From: FEN-1219 sp039933105
GTDB taxonomy: Bacteria; Pseudomonadota; Gammaproteobacteria; Steroidobacterales; Rariloculaceae
NCBI GenBank assembly: GCA_039933105.1
Contig: JBDTOT010000002.1
Span: 1 to 64,000 of the forward strand
Length of the DNA: 64,000 nucleotides
Reading direction: 5' to 3'
A program made the translations under genes and the position numbers. The notes under the pieces were generated by a model that was given only the letters and a program-made list of their open reading frames with translations, was not told the origin of the DNA and made no database searches. The stretch's first letter is position 1. Each line of letters begins with the position of its first letter. Of the stretch, positions 25,514-34,364 are shown piece after piece.

Positions 25514-26881
25514 ATGGTGGCTCTTGCTGTCGTCATAGTCCTGCTCGTTATCGGCTCGCTGATCTTTCACTTCGCGAGCCCCTGGTACTTCACTCCGCTC
25601 GCCTCTAACTGGAGCACGATCGACTTCACCGTCGACGTCACGTTCTGGGTCACGGGTGTCGTCTTCGTCGCGATCAACCTCTTCACCGCTTACTGCGTGT
25701 GGCGGTTCCGCGCGCGCAAAGGCAACAAGGCGCACTACGAACCCGAGAGCACGAAGCTTGAAGTCGTGCTGACGGTGGTTACGGCGCTCGGCGTGGCCGC
25801 CATGCTGACGCCGGGGCTGTTCGTCTGGGGCGAATTCGTCACGGTGCCGAAAGATGCGAAAGTAGTCGAGGCGGTCGGCAAGCAGTGGAACTGGACCTTC
25901 CGCCTACCGGGCGCCGACGGGCAGCTCGGCGCGAGCGACGTCCGCTACATGTCCGCGGAAAATCCGCTAGGCGTCGACCCCACCGACCCGAAGGGTCAGG
26001 ACGACGTCATCATCGCTAGCCCCATCCTGCATCTGCTCAAGGATCAATCGGTCAACGTCCTGCTGCGCTCGACCGACGTGCTGCACGACTTCGCGGTCCC
26101 AGAATTTCGCGTGAAAATGGACCTCGTGCCAGGCCTCGTGACCTTTCAATGGTTCACGCCCACCAAGCTCGGCAACTACGAGATCCTGTGCGAAGAGCTT
26201 TGCGGATCCGGGCACTTCGCCATGCGCGGCAAGATCGTGGTTGACGAAGCGGCGGCCTACGAGACATGGCTCGCGGCACAACCGACGTTTGCGGCCACGC
26301 AGGCGCAAGCCAAGGGGAATGCCACCGCGGGCGCCGCCAACTACGCGGTCTGCTCCGCATGTCACGGCGCGCAGGGCGAAGGCAACCAGCAGCTGAACGC
26401 GCCGAATCTCGCGGGACTAGATGGCTGGTATATCCGACGGCAGATCCACAGTTACCAGCAGCGAATCCGCGGCACGGATAAAGGCGATCAGTTCGGCGTG
26501 CAGATGGCGCCGATGGCCAATATCGTTGCCGACCCGACCACGCTCGAGAATGTGATCGCGCATATCGCCACGCTGCCTGGTAAGGCGGCACCGCCAACGG
26601 TCACCGGCGATGTCCAACGCGGTCGCAAGCTCTACCAGACTTGCGCGCTTTGCCACCTCGACAATGGCGCCGGCACCTGGGCCACGAACGCGCCGCGCAT
26701 AGCCGGACGCAGCGACTGGTACCTGAAGCGCCAGCTCGAGTACTTCAAGAGCGGCGTGCGGGGCACCCATCCGGACGACCTTTATGGCGGACAGATGGAC
26801 TTGATGGTCGGCGCGCTCATCGGCGACCACGCCATCGACGACGTCGTCGCGTACATCAACACGCTGCACGAAGCGAACTAA
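25514..26881 (+). CDS. Cytochrome c oxidase subunit II fused to two cytochrome c domains
   Basis: 455 residues. Two N-terminal membrane helices are followed by the CuA cupredoxin domain, with ligands in DVLHDF and CEELCGSGHFAM. After a linker come two cytochrome c domains with CSACH and CALCH, each resembling half of a c4-type diheme protein (WYIRRQIHSYQQ; WYLKRQLEYFKSG). Standard caa3 subunits carry one c domain, so this is a longer fusion. It lets electrons pass from a soluble donor to CuA within one chain. ATG 25514 is preferred over TTG 25505 because of GGGGG spacing. Confidence 0.93.
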   Translation: MVALAVVIVLLVIGSLIFHFASPWYFTPLASNWSTIDFTVDVTFWVTGVVFVAINLFTAYCVWRFRARKGNKAHYEPESTKLEVVLTVVTALGVAAMLTPGLFVWGEFVTVPKDAKVVEAVGKQWNWTFRLPGADGQLGASDVRYMSAENPLGVDPTDPKGQDDVIIASPILHLLKDQSVNVLLRSTDVLHDFAVPEFRVKMDLVPGLVTFQWFTPTKLGNYEILCEELCGSGHFAMRGKIVVDEAAAYETWLAAQPTFAATQAQAKGNATAGAANYAVCSACHGAQGEGNQQLNAPNLAGLDGWYIRRQIHSYQQRIRGTDKGDQFGVQMAPMANIVADPTTLENVIAHIATLPGKAAPPTVTGDVQRGRKLYQTCALCHLDNGAGTWATNAPRIAGRSDWYLKRQLEYFKSGVRGTHPDDLYGGQMDLMVGALIGDHAIDDVVAYINTLHEAN

Positions 26882-26908
26882 CGCAACCGAATTCAGAGGA
26901 AGAGCGTC

Positions 26909-28648
26909 ATGGCCTACGTTGCAATTGCCGATCGGGATCATCACCTGCATGACCCGCAAACCTTCATCCAAAAGTACGTCTGGAGCCAGGACCACAAGGT
27001 CATCGCAATCCAGTACGGCAGCGTCGCGATCTTCGTCGGCTTGATCGCGCTGGTGCTGTCGCTGTTCATGCGGCTCGAGATCGGCTTCCCCGAAAGATTC
27101 AGCTTCATCACGCCGTACACGTATTACCAGTTCGTGACCATGCACGGCATGATCATGGTGATCTATCTGCTGACCGCTCTCTTCCTCGGCGGCTTCGGCA
27201 ACTACCTGATCCCGCTCATGTGTGGCGCCCGGGACATGGTGTTCCCGTACCTGAACATGCTGAGCTTCTGGGTGTACCTGGTGTCCGTCATTGTGTTGCT
27301 CACGAGTTTCTTCGTGCCGGGCGGCCCGACAGGCGGCGGCTGGACGTTGTATCCACCGCAGACCATTACGGCCGGCACTCCAGGCCACCAGTGGGGAATT
27401 CTGCTGATGCTGCTGTCGCTCGCGATCTTCATCGTCGCGTTCACGATGGGCGGCCTCAACTACGTGACGACGGTGCTGCAGGCCCGCTGCCGAGGCATGA
27501 CGCTCATGCGCATGCCGCTCTCCGTGTGGGGCATTTTCGTCGCGACGATCCTGGGCCTTCTGGCGTTCCCGGCGCTGCTCGTCGCCGCCATCATGATGAT
27601 TCTCGACCGCACGATCGGCACGAGCTTCTTCATGCCGGCGCTGATGTCGCTCGGCGAGATCAATAAGACCGACGGCGGCAGCCCGATCCTCTTCCAGCAC
27701 CTGTTCTGGTTCTTCGGTCACCCCGAGGTGTACATCGTCGCGCTGCCTGCGTTTGGCATCGTGTCCGATCTCTTGTCGACGCATGCCCGCAAGAACATCT
27801 TCGGCTACCGCATGATGGTGTGGGCCATCGTCGCGATCGGCGCTCTGTCGTTCGTCGTGTGGGCGCACCACATGTATGTCAGCGGCATGAACCCGTACTT
27901 CGGGTTCTTCTTCGCGACGACGACGCTGATCATCGCGATCCCCACCGCCATCAAGGTCTACAACTGGGTGCTGACACTGTGGCGCGGCGACATCCAGATC
28001 AATACGCCGAACTTGTTCGCGATCGGCTTCATCTTTACGTTCGTGCACGGCGGCCTCACGGGTCTGTTCCTCGGCAACGTCACAGTCGACCTGCCTCTCT
28101 CGGACACGTACTTCGTGATCGGCCACTTCCATATGGTCATGGGCGTGTCGCCCGTCATGGTGCTGTTCGGCGCCATCTACCACTGGTTCCCCAAGATCAC
28201 GGGCAAGATGCCGAACGAGTTCCTCGGCCGCATCCACTTCTGGATGACGTTCCTCGGCACTTACGCGATCTACCTACCGATGCACTACCTGGGCATCCTC
28301 GGTCTGCCGCGCCGCTACTACGCGTACGGCAACACGACCTTGCTCACGCCGTCGGCGCAGGCCGTGAACGAGGCGATCACGATCGCCGCGATCGTCGTCG
28401 CCACCGCGCAGGTGATCTTCCTGATCAACGTGTTCTACAGCCTGCGCAAGGGCAAGGCCGCCCCGCACAACCCGTGGGGCGCAACCACGCTCGAGTGGCA
28501 AACGCCCGAACTCGTGCCAAAGCACGGCAACTGGGGGCCGAAGCTACCGATCGTCTATCGCTGGGCGTACGACTACAGCGTGCCTGGCGAGGAAAAAGAC
28601 TTCGTTCCGCAGAACGTGCCACCGAAAGACCACACGTCGCTCGGCTAA
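26909..28648 (+). CDS. ctaD: Cytochrome c oxidase subunit I
   Basis: 579 residues with 12 membrane helices. The HPEVY motif (proton-gating Glu) and Cu-B/haem ligands in VVWAHHMY and GHFHMVMGV are visible, and the K-channel Lys is in PTAIKVYNW. These features put it in the A-type haem-copper oxidases. It is the catalytic subunit reducing oxygen to water at the inner membrane. It begins 27 bases after subunit II. Confidence 0.95.
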   Translation: MAYVAIADRDHHLHDPQTFIQKYVWSQDHKVIAIQYGSVAIFVGLIALVLSLFMRLEIGFPERFSFITPYTYYQFVTMHGMIMVIYLLTALFLGGFGNYLIPLMCGARDMVFPYLNMLSFWVYLVSVIVLLTSFFVPGGPTGGGWTLYPPQTITAGTPGHQWGILLMLLSLAIFIVAFTMGGLNYVTTVLQARCRGMTLMRMPLSVWGIFVATILGLLAFPALLVAAIMMILDRTIGTSFFMPALMSLGEINKTDGGSPILFQHLFWFFGHPEVYIVALPAFGIVSDLLSTHARKNIFGYRMMVWAIVAIGALSFVVWAHHMYVSGMNPYFGFFFATTTLIIAIPTAIKVYNWVLTLWRGDIQINTPNLFAIGFIFTFVHGGLTGLFLGNVTVDLPLSDTYFVIGHFHMVMGVSPVMVLFGAIYHWFPKITGKMPNEFLGRIHFWMTFLGTYAIYLPMHYLGILGLPRRYYAYGNTTLLTPSAQAVNEAITIAAIVVATAQVIFLINVFYSLRKGKAAPHNPWGATTLEWQTPELVPKHGNWGPKLPIVYRWAYDYSVPGEEKDFVPQNVPPKDHTSLG

Positions 28649-28663
28649 CCGGAGCTCACGGCC

Positions 28664-29350
28664 ATGTTTGCAGCCCTGACAATCGCCATGCTCGCGGCCA
28701 TCGCCGTGTGGTGGGTATTGATCCAGCAGTTGAAGGACAAGCCGTGGCTGACGCAGGGCGTGATTCCAACAAGTCAGGAAGGCATCACGTCTTCGGCGCC
28801 GCAGGTGGGTCTGTGGCTGTTCCTGGCCGTCGTGTCGAGCCTATTCGGCTTGTTCGCGAGCGCGTATGTGATGCGCATGCATGGCCATGGCGGCCTCGAA
28901 AGTTGGCAGCGGCTCGACGAGCCCAGCATCCTCTGGATCAACACGCTGGTGCTCGTGCTCGCGAGCGGCGCGCTGCAGATCGCACGTAACCGCATCGACA
29001 AGGATCAGCTCGCGCACGGGCGGGCGCACTTCCTCGCCGGTGGCTTGCTGACCGCGCTTTTCCTCGTGGGCCAGGTAGCTGCGTGGCGACTCGCCAATCC
29101 AAACGGTACTCTCGGCGCGAGCAGCCCCGCATATAGCTTGTTCGTGCTTGTGACGGCCGCGCACGGCTTGCACCTCATCGGAGGGTTGTTCGTGCTCGGC
29201 CGAACGGCCAAGCATTTGTTCGGCGACGTCGATAAGGCGGGCGTCGTCACTCGCAGTCGGCTGCGTCTCAGCGTGCAGCTCTGCACGACTTACTTTCACT
29301 GGTTGCTCTTGATCTGGCTCGGCCTGTTCGCGTTACTGCTCTCGACCTAG
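28664..29350 (+). CDS. Subunit III-like membrane protein of the oxidase (first copy)
   Basis: 228 residues, seven hydrophobic segments, with COX3-type features: WLFLAVVSSLFGLFASAY, AAHGLHLIGGLFVLG, and a last helix TYFHWLLLIWLGLFALL. The sequence is clearly diverged from the next gene, which is also subunit III-like. Such paired subunit III paralogues occur in some oxidase operons. Each may occupy a separate site, or one may serve assembly. The order II-I-III-III-IV is inferred from length and topology. Confidence 0.8.
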   Translation: MFAALTIAMLAAIAVWWVLIQQLKDKPWLTQGVIPTSQEGITSSAPQVGLWLFLAVVSSLFGLFASAYVMRMHGHGGLESWQRLDEPSILWINTLVLVLASGALQIARNRIDKDQLAHGRAHFLAGGLLTALFLVGQVAAWRLANPNGTLGASSPAYSLFVLVTAAHGLHLIGGLFVLGRTAKHLFGDVDKAGVVTRSRLRLSVQLCTTYFHWLLLIWLGLFALLLST

Positions 29351-29365
29351 AAGGAATCCTTCGCA

Positions 29366-30055
29366 ATGGCGCAATCGCAAGCTGCGGCTACACACGCCGC
29401 CGACACAGAAACGGCGTGGCAAGCCCTCGCTACCGATTGGTCCGCGGACAAACAAACGTTCCGCGTGCCATGGGGCAAGGCGATGATGTGGATCTTCCTG
29501 CTCTCCGACACGTTCATCTTCTCGTGCTTCCTCACGGGCTACATGAACGTGCGGGTGTCGACGGCCGTACCCTGGCCGAACCCGAGCGAAGTCTTTGGCC
29601 TCGACGTATTCGGCGTCAGCGTGCCTTTGCTTCTGATCGGCATCATGACGTTCGACCTCATCACGAGCAGCGGCACAATGGCGCTCGCCGTCAACTTCGG
29701 CTATCGCCGCGATCGCGGCCGCACAGCCGCGCTGATGTTCATGACCGCGGCGTTCGGCGCGATCTTCGTCGCGATGCAAGCGTTCGAGTGGACCAAGCTC
29801 ATCACGCAGGAAGGCGTCCGACCGTGGAGCAACCCCATGGGCGCGTCGCAGTTCGGCGCTTCGTTCTTCATGATCACAGGGTTCCACGGCCTGCACGTGT
29901 CCGCGGGTGTCGTGTACCTATGCGTCGTGGCGTTCAAGGTGCTGCGCGGCGATTACGAAAAGCGGGGTTACGAGATTGTTGAGATCGCGGGCCTGTACTG
30001 GCACTTCGTCGACCTCGTCTGGGTGTTCATTTTCGCGTTCTTCTATCTTTGGTAG
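29366..30055 (+). CDS. Cytochrome c oxidase subunit III (second copy)
   Basis: 229 residues. Typical COX3 blocks are WIFLLSDTFIFSCFLTGYM, AMQAFEWTKLI, MITGFHGLHVSAGV, and the C-terminal YWHFVDLVWVFIFAFFYLW. The conserved Glu of helix III and the HFVDLVW terminus make this the clearer subunit III of the two. The N-terminal 40 residues are hydrophilic and probably cytoplasmic. Confidence 0.92.
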   Translation: MAQSQAAATHAADTETAWQALATDWSADKQTFRVPWGKAMMWIFLLSDTFIFSCFLTGYMNVRVSTAVPWPNPSEVFGLDVFGVSVPLLLIGIMTFDLITSSGTMALAVNFGYRRDRGRTAALMFMTAAFGAIFVAMQAFEWTKLITQEGVRPWSNPMGASQFGASFFMITGFHGLHVSAGVVYLCVVAFKVLRGDYEKRGYEIVEIAGLYWHFVDLVWVFIFAFFYLW

Positions 30056-30064
30056 GGGCCTAAG

Positions 30065-30424
30065 ATGTCAGCAGCGACCGGACAACAGCATCCGTTAAAG
30101 CTCTACTTCTGGATCTGGGGATTGCTGTTCCTATTCAGCGGATTTTCCTACGCCACGGATTTCCTGCCGCACGGCTACTTCCGCTGGGGCTTGATCCTGC
30201 TATTCATGGTGGCGAAGGCCGGCCTGATCATCGCGATCTTCATGCACATGGCGTGGGAGCGAAAAGCGCTGATCTGGGCCATCCTGGGGCCGCCGGTCGT
30301 GCTGCTCGTGTTGATCGCGCTCATGGTCATCGAAGGGGACTACACCGAATTCACGCGCTTAACGTCGTTCTCGGCCCCGCTCGTTCCCGCCGGGCACGCG
30401 GCCGCTGAAGAGGCGCACCACTAG
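30065..30424 (+). CDS. Cytochrome c oxidase subunit IV family protein
   Basis: 119 residues with three hydrophobic helices, including the subunit IV-like KAGLIIAIFMHMAWERKALIW block. In bacterial quinol and cytochrome oxidases such subunits stabilise the complex. The C-terminus is His-rich (AEEAHH). It lies nine bases after subunit III. Confidence 0.85.
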   Translation: MSAATGQQHPLKLYFWIWGLLFLFSGFSYATDFLPHGYFRWGLILLFMVAKAGLIIAIFMHMAWERKALIWAILGPPVVLLVLIALMVIEGDYTEFTRLTSFSAPLVPAGHAAAEEAHH

Positions 30425-30456
30425 CACGCGGCCGCACGGCCCGGAAGGTTCATTCG

Positions 30457-30765
30457 ATGTTGATCTGGTTGATTGGCGTCGCGGTCTTCGTCCTGATCTG
30501 GGGTAGGCTCTGGCGCGTGCTGCCGGCCGCTGGCTTCGGCGTGCTGATCGGGTTACCGTTGGCGTGGGTCGCGTCGCTTCTCATCACACCGTACGTCACA
30601 GGCATGCAAGCAATACCCCTTTGGTTACCGCCGCTGCCGCTCGTGATCGTCGCCGTCACGTTGTTCGTGTTCGGTGTCATCACTTGGCTCCGCGCCGACA
30701 AGCTCACGCCGTTGAAAGACACGGATGCGCACGACGACCACGGTCACGGCGACACTCATCACTGA
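30457..30765 (+). CDS. Small membrane protein with a His-rich tail, end of the oxidase operon
   Basis: 102 residues: three hydrophobic segments, then the tail DTDAHDDHGHGDTHH with six His and five Asp residues. I do not recognise a named family. The tail is a plausible low-affinity metal site, and in this setting copper loading of the oxidase is an attractive but unproven role. The gene lies 32 bases after subunit IV and is the last forward gene before a convergent TPR gene. Confidence 0.7.
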   Translation: MLIWLIGVAVFVLIWGRLWRVLPAAGFGVLIGLPLAWVASLLITPYVTGMQAIPLWLPPLPLVIVAVTLFVFGVITWLRADKLTPLKDTDAHDDHGHGDTHH

Positions 30766-30777
30766 CCATCGTCCGCG

Positions 30778-31122
30778 TCAGTCGTCCTTGGTCTTCTGCT
30801 CCGCGGCGCGCCCGAGGCGTTTCACGAAGACTCGCATCTCGTTAGCGGCCTGCCGGTCGCCGCGCCGTTCAGCCACTTCGATACCACGCTCATAGGCCTG
30901 CTGCGCTTCCACGGTCTTGCCCGCGGCCGCGAGCGCTTTGCCGAGCGCCTTCCACCCCGCTGAGTACTCCGGGTCGATACGCACGGCGCCCTGGGCGTGG
31001 CGCACGGCGGCAGCGGCATCGCCGGCCTCGAGATAGCGGGACGCGAGTGCGAGTCGCAACGTCGCGCCGTCGCCGCCCTTCGCGAGCAGCGCTTCGAGAT
31101 TCGCGATGAGATCTTGCGTCAT
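30778..31122 (-). CDS. TPR-repeat protein
   Basis: 114 residues from MTQDLIANLEALLAKG. An in-frame upstream extension of 61 residues is Pro/Ala-rich and unlikely to be translated. Two to three tetratricopeptide units are visible (LRLALASRYLEAGDAAAAVRHA; GWKALGKALAAAGKTVEAQQAYERG), each with the W/L-G-Y-A-P-like spacing. It is probably a soluble scaffold protein. It is convergent with the oxidase operon. Confidence 0.8.
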   Translation of the reverse strand: MTQDLIANLEALLAKGGDGATLRLALASRYLEAGDAAAAVRHAQGAVRIDPEYSAGWKALGKALAAAGKTVEAQQAYERGIEVAERRGDRQAANEMRVFVKRLGRAAEQKTKDD

Positions 31123-31295
31123 ACGTGCCGTAACGATAGCACCCGGAGCCGGGGGCAAGGCGCTGCGAACAGAGCGCGACTGCTCGGGCGCTTGTTGCGC
31201 GGGCTGTCTGGCCAACGCCACCGCAGGGTGGCTATAGTAATCGGGCGCCTCCGCGACGATTCCGTCGTCGGCTGGCCGGAGTGGGGGGAATGCAC

Positions 31296-31697
31296 ATGCG
31301 AGCAAGTTGGCGACTCATCGTGCCGGCCGCGCTGTTGGCGACGCTCGGCGGCGCGGCCCAGGCGCACCACTCCTTCACTGCCACGTATTTCGAAGGCCGC
31401 ACGGTCGAGATCCAAGGCAAGCTGTTGCAGTTCCTGTTCCGCAATCCTCACTCGTTCGTGCACGTCGAAGTCATGGACGAGAAAGGCGAACTGCATCGCT
31501 GGGCCGTCGAGTGGGGCGGTGCCGGGGCACTCGCGAACCAGGGCGTCACGAATCAAACGCTGCACATCGGCGACATCGTGACGATCTCCGGCAATCCGGG
31601 CCGCGAAGCCGGCGACTATCGCTTGCGCATGCAGTTCCTGCGGCGCCCGGCAGACGGCTTCGAGTGGGGCCGCAAACCCGGCGAGACTTTCAACTGA
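31296..31697 (+). CDS. DUF6152-type secreted protein, first gene of a five-gene secreted cluster
   Basis: 133 residues from ATG 31296, preceded by GGGGGG. A signal peptide ends AQA-HHSF, placing the family's HHSF motif at the mature N-terminus, where two His residues could bind a metal. The body is a small beta-barrel-like domain: GRTVEIQGKLLQFLFRNPHS, then a closing strand rich in Gly/Asp. The same domain is the N-terminal part of the protein at 51.5 kb, there fused to a module like that of the next gene. The function is unknown. Confidence 0.8.
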   Translation: MRASWRLIVPAALLATLGGAAQAHHSFTATYFEGRTVEIQGKLLQFLFRNPHSFVHVEVMDEKGELHRWAVEWGGAGALANQGVTNQTLHIGDIVTISGNPGREAGDYRLRMQFLRRPADGFEWGRKPGETFN

Positions 31698-31708
31698 GGC
31701 CGCACCGC

Positions 31709-32560
31709 GTGCGCACGTTCATAGCCAGCAGCGCGCTGCTCGCGGCACTCGCGATTGCAGGGCCCGCGTTTGCGCAGATCAGCTTGGTCGGCGAATGGAC
31801 CGGCAAGTACCACGAGGATTTCGACGATCGCGTGCCCGGTGGTTTGCAGGGCGACTTCTCGGGCGTGCCGATGAACGATGCCGCGCGGCGTTACGCGGAC
31901 GCGTACAACGTCACGCGAGTCACGCTCCTCGAGCACCAGTGCCAGCCTTACAACGTCGCGCACATTTATCGCGGGCCGCTGCAGTTCCGCGTGTGGGAAG
32001 ACAAGGACCCTGGGACGCAGGAAATCATTGCGTATCGCCAGTACATAGGCACCTACCAGCAGTACCGCACAATCTGGATGGACGGGCGAGCGCGGCCACC
32101 CGATTACGCACCGCACACGTCCATGGGTTTCTCGCTCGGCGAATGGCACGGCGACATCCTCACCGTCACCACGACCCACATCAAAAAGGAGTTCTACCGG
32201 CGCAGCGGCGCTCCGAGCAGTGACTTGACCACGCTCGTCGAGCACTACATACGCCATGGCAATCTGCTGTCGCACGTCATGCTCATCACAGACCCCGTGT
32301 ATCTCACGGAGCCGTTCGTGCAGAGCGAAGAGTTCGTGCTGATGGAACGCGGCAACCAGAACTGGCTGTACAACTGCGAGTACGTCATGGAAGTGCCGAT
32401 GGACAAGAACAAGGTGCCGCACTACTTGCCCGGCCAGAATCCGTTCATCCAGGATTTCGCGAAGAAGTTCGGCCTGCCGTTCGATGCCGTGTCCGGCGGT
32501 GCGCCCACCACGTATCCCGATTACCTGCCGACGCTCGAGCGGCTCATGAACCGCAAATGA
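31709..32560 (+). CDS. Secreted protein of an unnamed family (cluster member 2)
   Basis: 283 residues from GTG 31709 (VRTFIASSALLAALA, then cleavage near AFAQ). The longer reading frame that starts at 31307 runs through the previous gene in another frame and is not used. Landmarks are GFSLGEWHGDILTVTTTHI and ITDPVYLTEPFVQSEEF. The same pattern, G-x-W-D/H-G-D-x-L followed about 60 residues later by DP-x-YL-x-EP, recurs in three other proteins of the window. It lies 11 bases after the DUF6152 gene and overlaps the hydrolase gene by four. No enzymatic motif was recognised. Confidence 0.75.
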   Translation: MRTFIASSALLAALAIAGPAFAQISLVGEWTGKYHEDFDDRVPGGLQGDFSGVPMNDAARRYADAYNVTRVTLLEHQCQPYNVAHIYRGPLQFRVWEDKDPGTQEIIAYRQYIGTYQQYRTIWMDGRARPPDYAPHTSMGFSLGEWHGDILTVTTTHIKKEFYRRSGAPSSDLTTLVEHYIRHGNLLSHVMLITDPVYLTEPFVQSEEFVLMERGNQNWLYNCEYVMEVPMDKNKVPHYLPGQNPFIQDFAKKFGLPFDAVSGGAPTTYPDYLPTLERLMNRK

Positions 32561-33465
32561 CGCGTCTCCCGCTCATTCTCGCGTTACTCACCGTTGCGGC
32601 GGTCGGCCCCGACGCTGCTGCGCAGCCGCGCATCGAAGCGTTCCACGTGCAGGGCAACGTCTACTTGCTGGCTGGCGCGGGATCCAACGTCGCGGTTCAG
32701 ATCGGCGACGAAGGCGTGCTCGTCGTCGATACTGGCGCCGCGGCCACGCGCGAGCCATTGCTCGCTGCGATCCGGCGGCTGTCCACGAAGCCGATCCGCT
32801 GGATCGTCAACACGAGCCTGGACGCTGAGCACACGGGCGGCAACACCACGATCTCCCAGGCCGGCCAAACAGTGAACGGCAATCCCGCCGCGATCATCGC
32901 GCACGAGAACACGCTGTCGCGCATGTCGGCGGAGAATCGCGCGGCCACGGATCTGCCACTGAACAGCTTCTTCGAGGACGGTCGCGACTTCTCATTCAAC
33001 GGCGAGGCCGTGTTCCTGTACCACGTGCCCGCCGCGCACAGTGACGGCGACCTCATCGTCTACTTCCGCGGCTCCGACGTATTGGTGGCCGGCGATGTCT
33101 TCGTGACGACGAGTTACCCCGTCATCCGCGGTGACGCCGGCGGCGGCGTCGACGGCTTCGTCGCGGGCTTGAACAAGCTGCTCGACGTGGCGGTGCCGAA
33201 ATACCTGCAGGAAGGCGGCACGTACGTCATCCCCGGCCACGGCCGAGTCGGCGACGAGGCCGACATTCTCGAGTTCCGCGACATGGTCGTGATCCTGCGC
33301 GACCGAATCGCGAGCCTCATCGCCAAAGGCATGACGCTCGAGCAGGTCATGGCCACTAAGCCCACGCTCGATTACGACCAGCGCTACGCGACCGCCGCGT
33401 GGACACCCGCGATGTTCGTCGCGGCGGTGTACCGCGACCTGCAGCAGCGTAAAGGCGGCCGTTGA
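32557..33465 (+). CDS. Secreted metallo-beta-lactamase-fold protein with altered metal motif
   Basis: 302 residues with a signal peptide ending near DAAAQP. The fold is recognisable by VLVVDTG, then NTSLDAEHTGGN (residues 85-96), AAHSDGD (His161), VAGDVF (Asp180) and IPGHG (His228). The usual HxHxDH site reads SxDxEH here, so two of the three site-1 His and the general-base Asp are replaced, while the His161, Asp180 and His228 positions remain. It may bind one metal or none. It overlaps the genes on both sides, so it is an integral part of the secreted cluster. Confidence 0.85.
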   Translation: MTRLPLILALLTVAAVGPDAAAQPRIEAFHVQGNVYLLAGAGSNVAVQIGDEGVLVVDTGAAATREPLLAAIRRLSTKPIRWIVNTSLDAEHTGGNTTISQAGQTVNGNPAAIIAHENTLSRMSAENRAATDLPLNSFFEDGRDFSFNGEAVFLYHVPAAHSDGDLIVYFRGSDVLVAGDVFVTTSYPVIRGDAGGGVDGFVAGLNKLLDVAVPKYLQEGGTYVIPGHGRVGDEADILEFRDMVVILRDRIASLIAKGMTLEQVMATKPTLDYDQRYATAAWTPAMFVAAVYRDLQQRKGGR

Positions 33466-34337
33466 TGTTCTCGCTCCGCAGCGCTGGCGTCGCACTCATG
33501 ACAGGTCTGCTGCTCGGCGGCAGTGCCACCGTTCTCGCACAGCGCGCGACCGCGCCGCCCGACACCACGCCGCGCGCGAGCGCGCCGATCGACCTCACCG
33601 GCTACTGGGTGGCAGTGGTCAGCGAGGACTGGCGCCATCGCATGGCGACCGCGCGCAAAGGCGATTTCGAAAGCGTGCCGCTGAATGCGGAGGGTCGCCG
33701 CGTGGCGAACACGTGGAGTCTAGACGCCGACAACGCTGCCGGTGAGCAATGCAAAGCGTTCGGAGTCGGCGGCCTCATGCGCCAACCCGGGCGCCTGCAT
33801 ATCACGTGGGCCGACGACGACACGCTGAAAGTGGAATTCGACGCCGGCACTCAAACGCGGCTCTTCGAGTTCGGCACTCCGCCGACTGCGAGCGGGGCGA
33901 AGACCTGGCAGGGGCTGTCGAAAGCGCGCTGGATCAAGCCGCCGGGCGCGAGCACCGGACCGGTCCGCGCGCAAATCGGCAATGACGCGGGCCCGGTGCT
34001 CGCCGGTGGCGGCGGCCGCGGCCAACGCGGCGGCCCGACGCCTTCGGCCGCGCTGAACGAGGGCGGCTCGCTCGAAGTCACCACGACGGCGTTCCGCGTG
34101 GGATATCTGCGCAAGAACGGCGTGCCCTACAGCGAAGCCGCAAAGATCACGGAATATATCCACCGTCTGCCGGCGGCACCGAACGGCGACGCGTGGCTAC
34201 ACGTCGTCACCATCGTGGACGACCCGCAATATCTGAACGAGCCGTTCTACACGAGCACGATGTTCAAGCGCGAGCCGAGCGGCGCGAAGTGGCACCCGAC
34301 CGAGTGCCGCACGCCGCCCCCTCCCGGCACACCTTGA
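33465..34337 (+). CDS. Secreted protein of the same unnamed family (cluster member 4)
   Basis: 290 residues from ATG 33465, which overlaps the hydrolase stop. The signal peptide ends near TVLAQRA. A Gly/Arg-rich loop (AGGGGRGQRGGP) sits in the middle. The family C-terminal pattern is present: AKITEYIHRLP, HVVTIVDDPQYLNEPFYTS. The N-terminal part has GYWVAVVSEDWRHRM and a WADDDTLKVEFD strand pair. It belongs with members 2 and 5 and the fused gene at 51.5 kb. The function is unknown. Confidence 0.72.
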   Translation: MFSLRSAGVALMTGLLLGGSATVLAQRATAPPDTTPRASAPIDLTGYWVAVVSEDWRHRMATARKGDFESVPLNAEGRRVANTWSLDADNAAGEQCKAFGVGGLMRQPGRLHITWADDDTLKVEFDAGTQTRLFEFGTPPTASGAKTWQGLSKARWIKPPGASTGPVRAQIGNDAGPVLAGGGGRGQRGGPTPSAALNEGGSLEVTTTAFRVGYLRKNGVPYSEAAKITEYIHRLPAAPNGDAWLHVVTIVDDPQYLNEPFYTSTMFKREPSGAKWHPTECRTPPPPGTP

Positions 34338-34364
34338 ACCGTTGCCGAACACCGGGGGTTCAGA

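Noticed and set aside
26417..28237. 606-residue open frame antisense to the cytochrome oxidase genes
   Set aside because: It mirrors the codon periodicity of subunits I and II on the other strand, is His/Arg/Asp-rich and has no domain features. It is a shadow frame of GC-rich coding DNA.
31307..31708. N-terminal extension of the 31709 gene back to 31307
   Set aside because: It runs through the DUF6152 gene in another frame. A GTG at 31709 followed directly by a good signal peptide is the better start.
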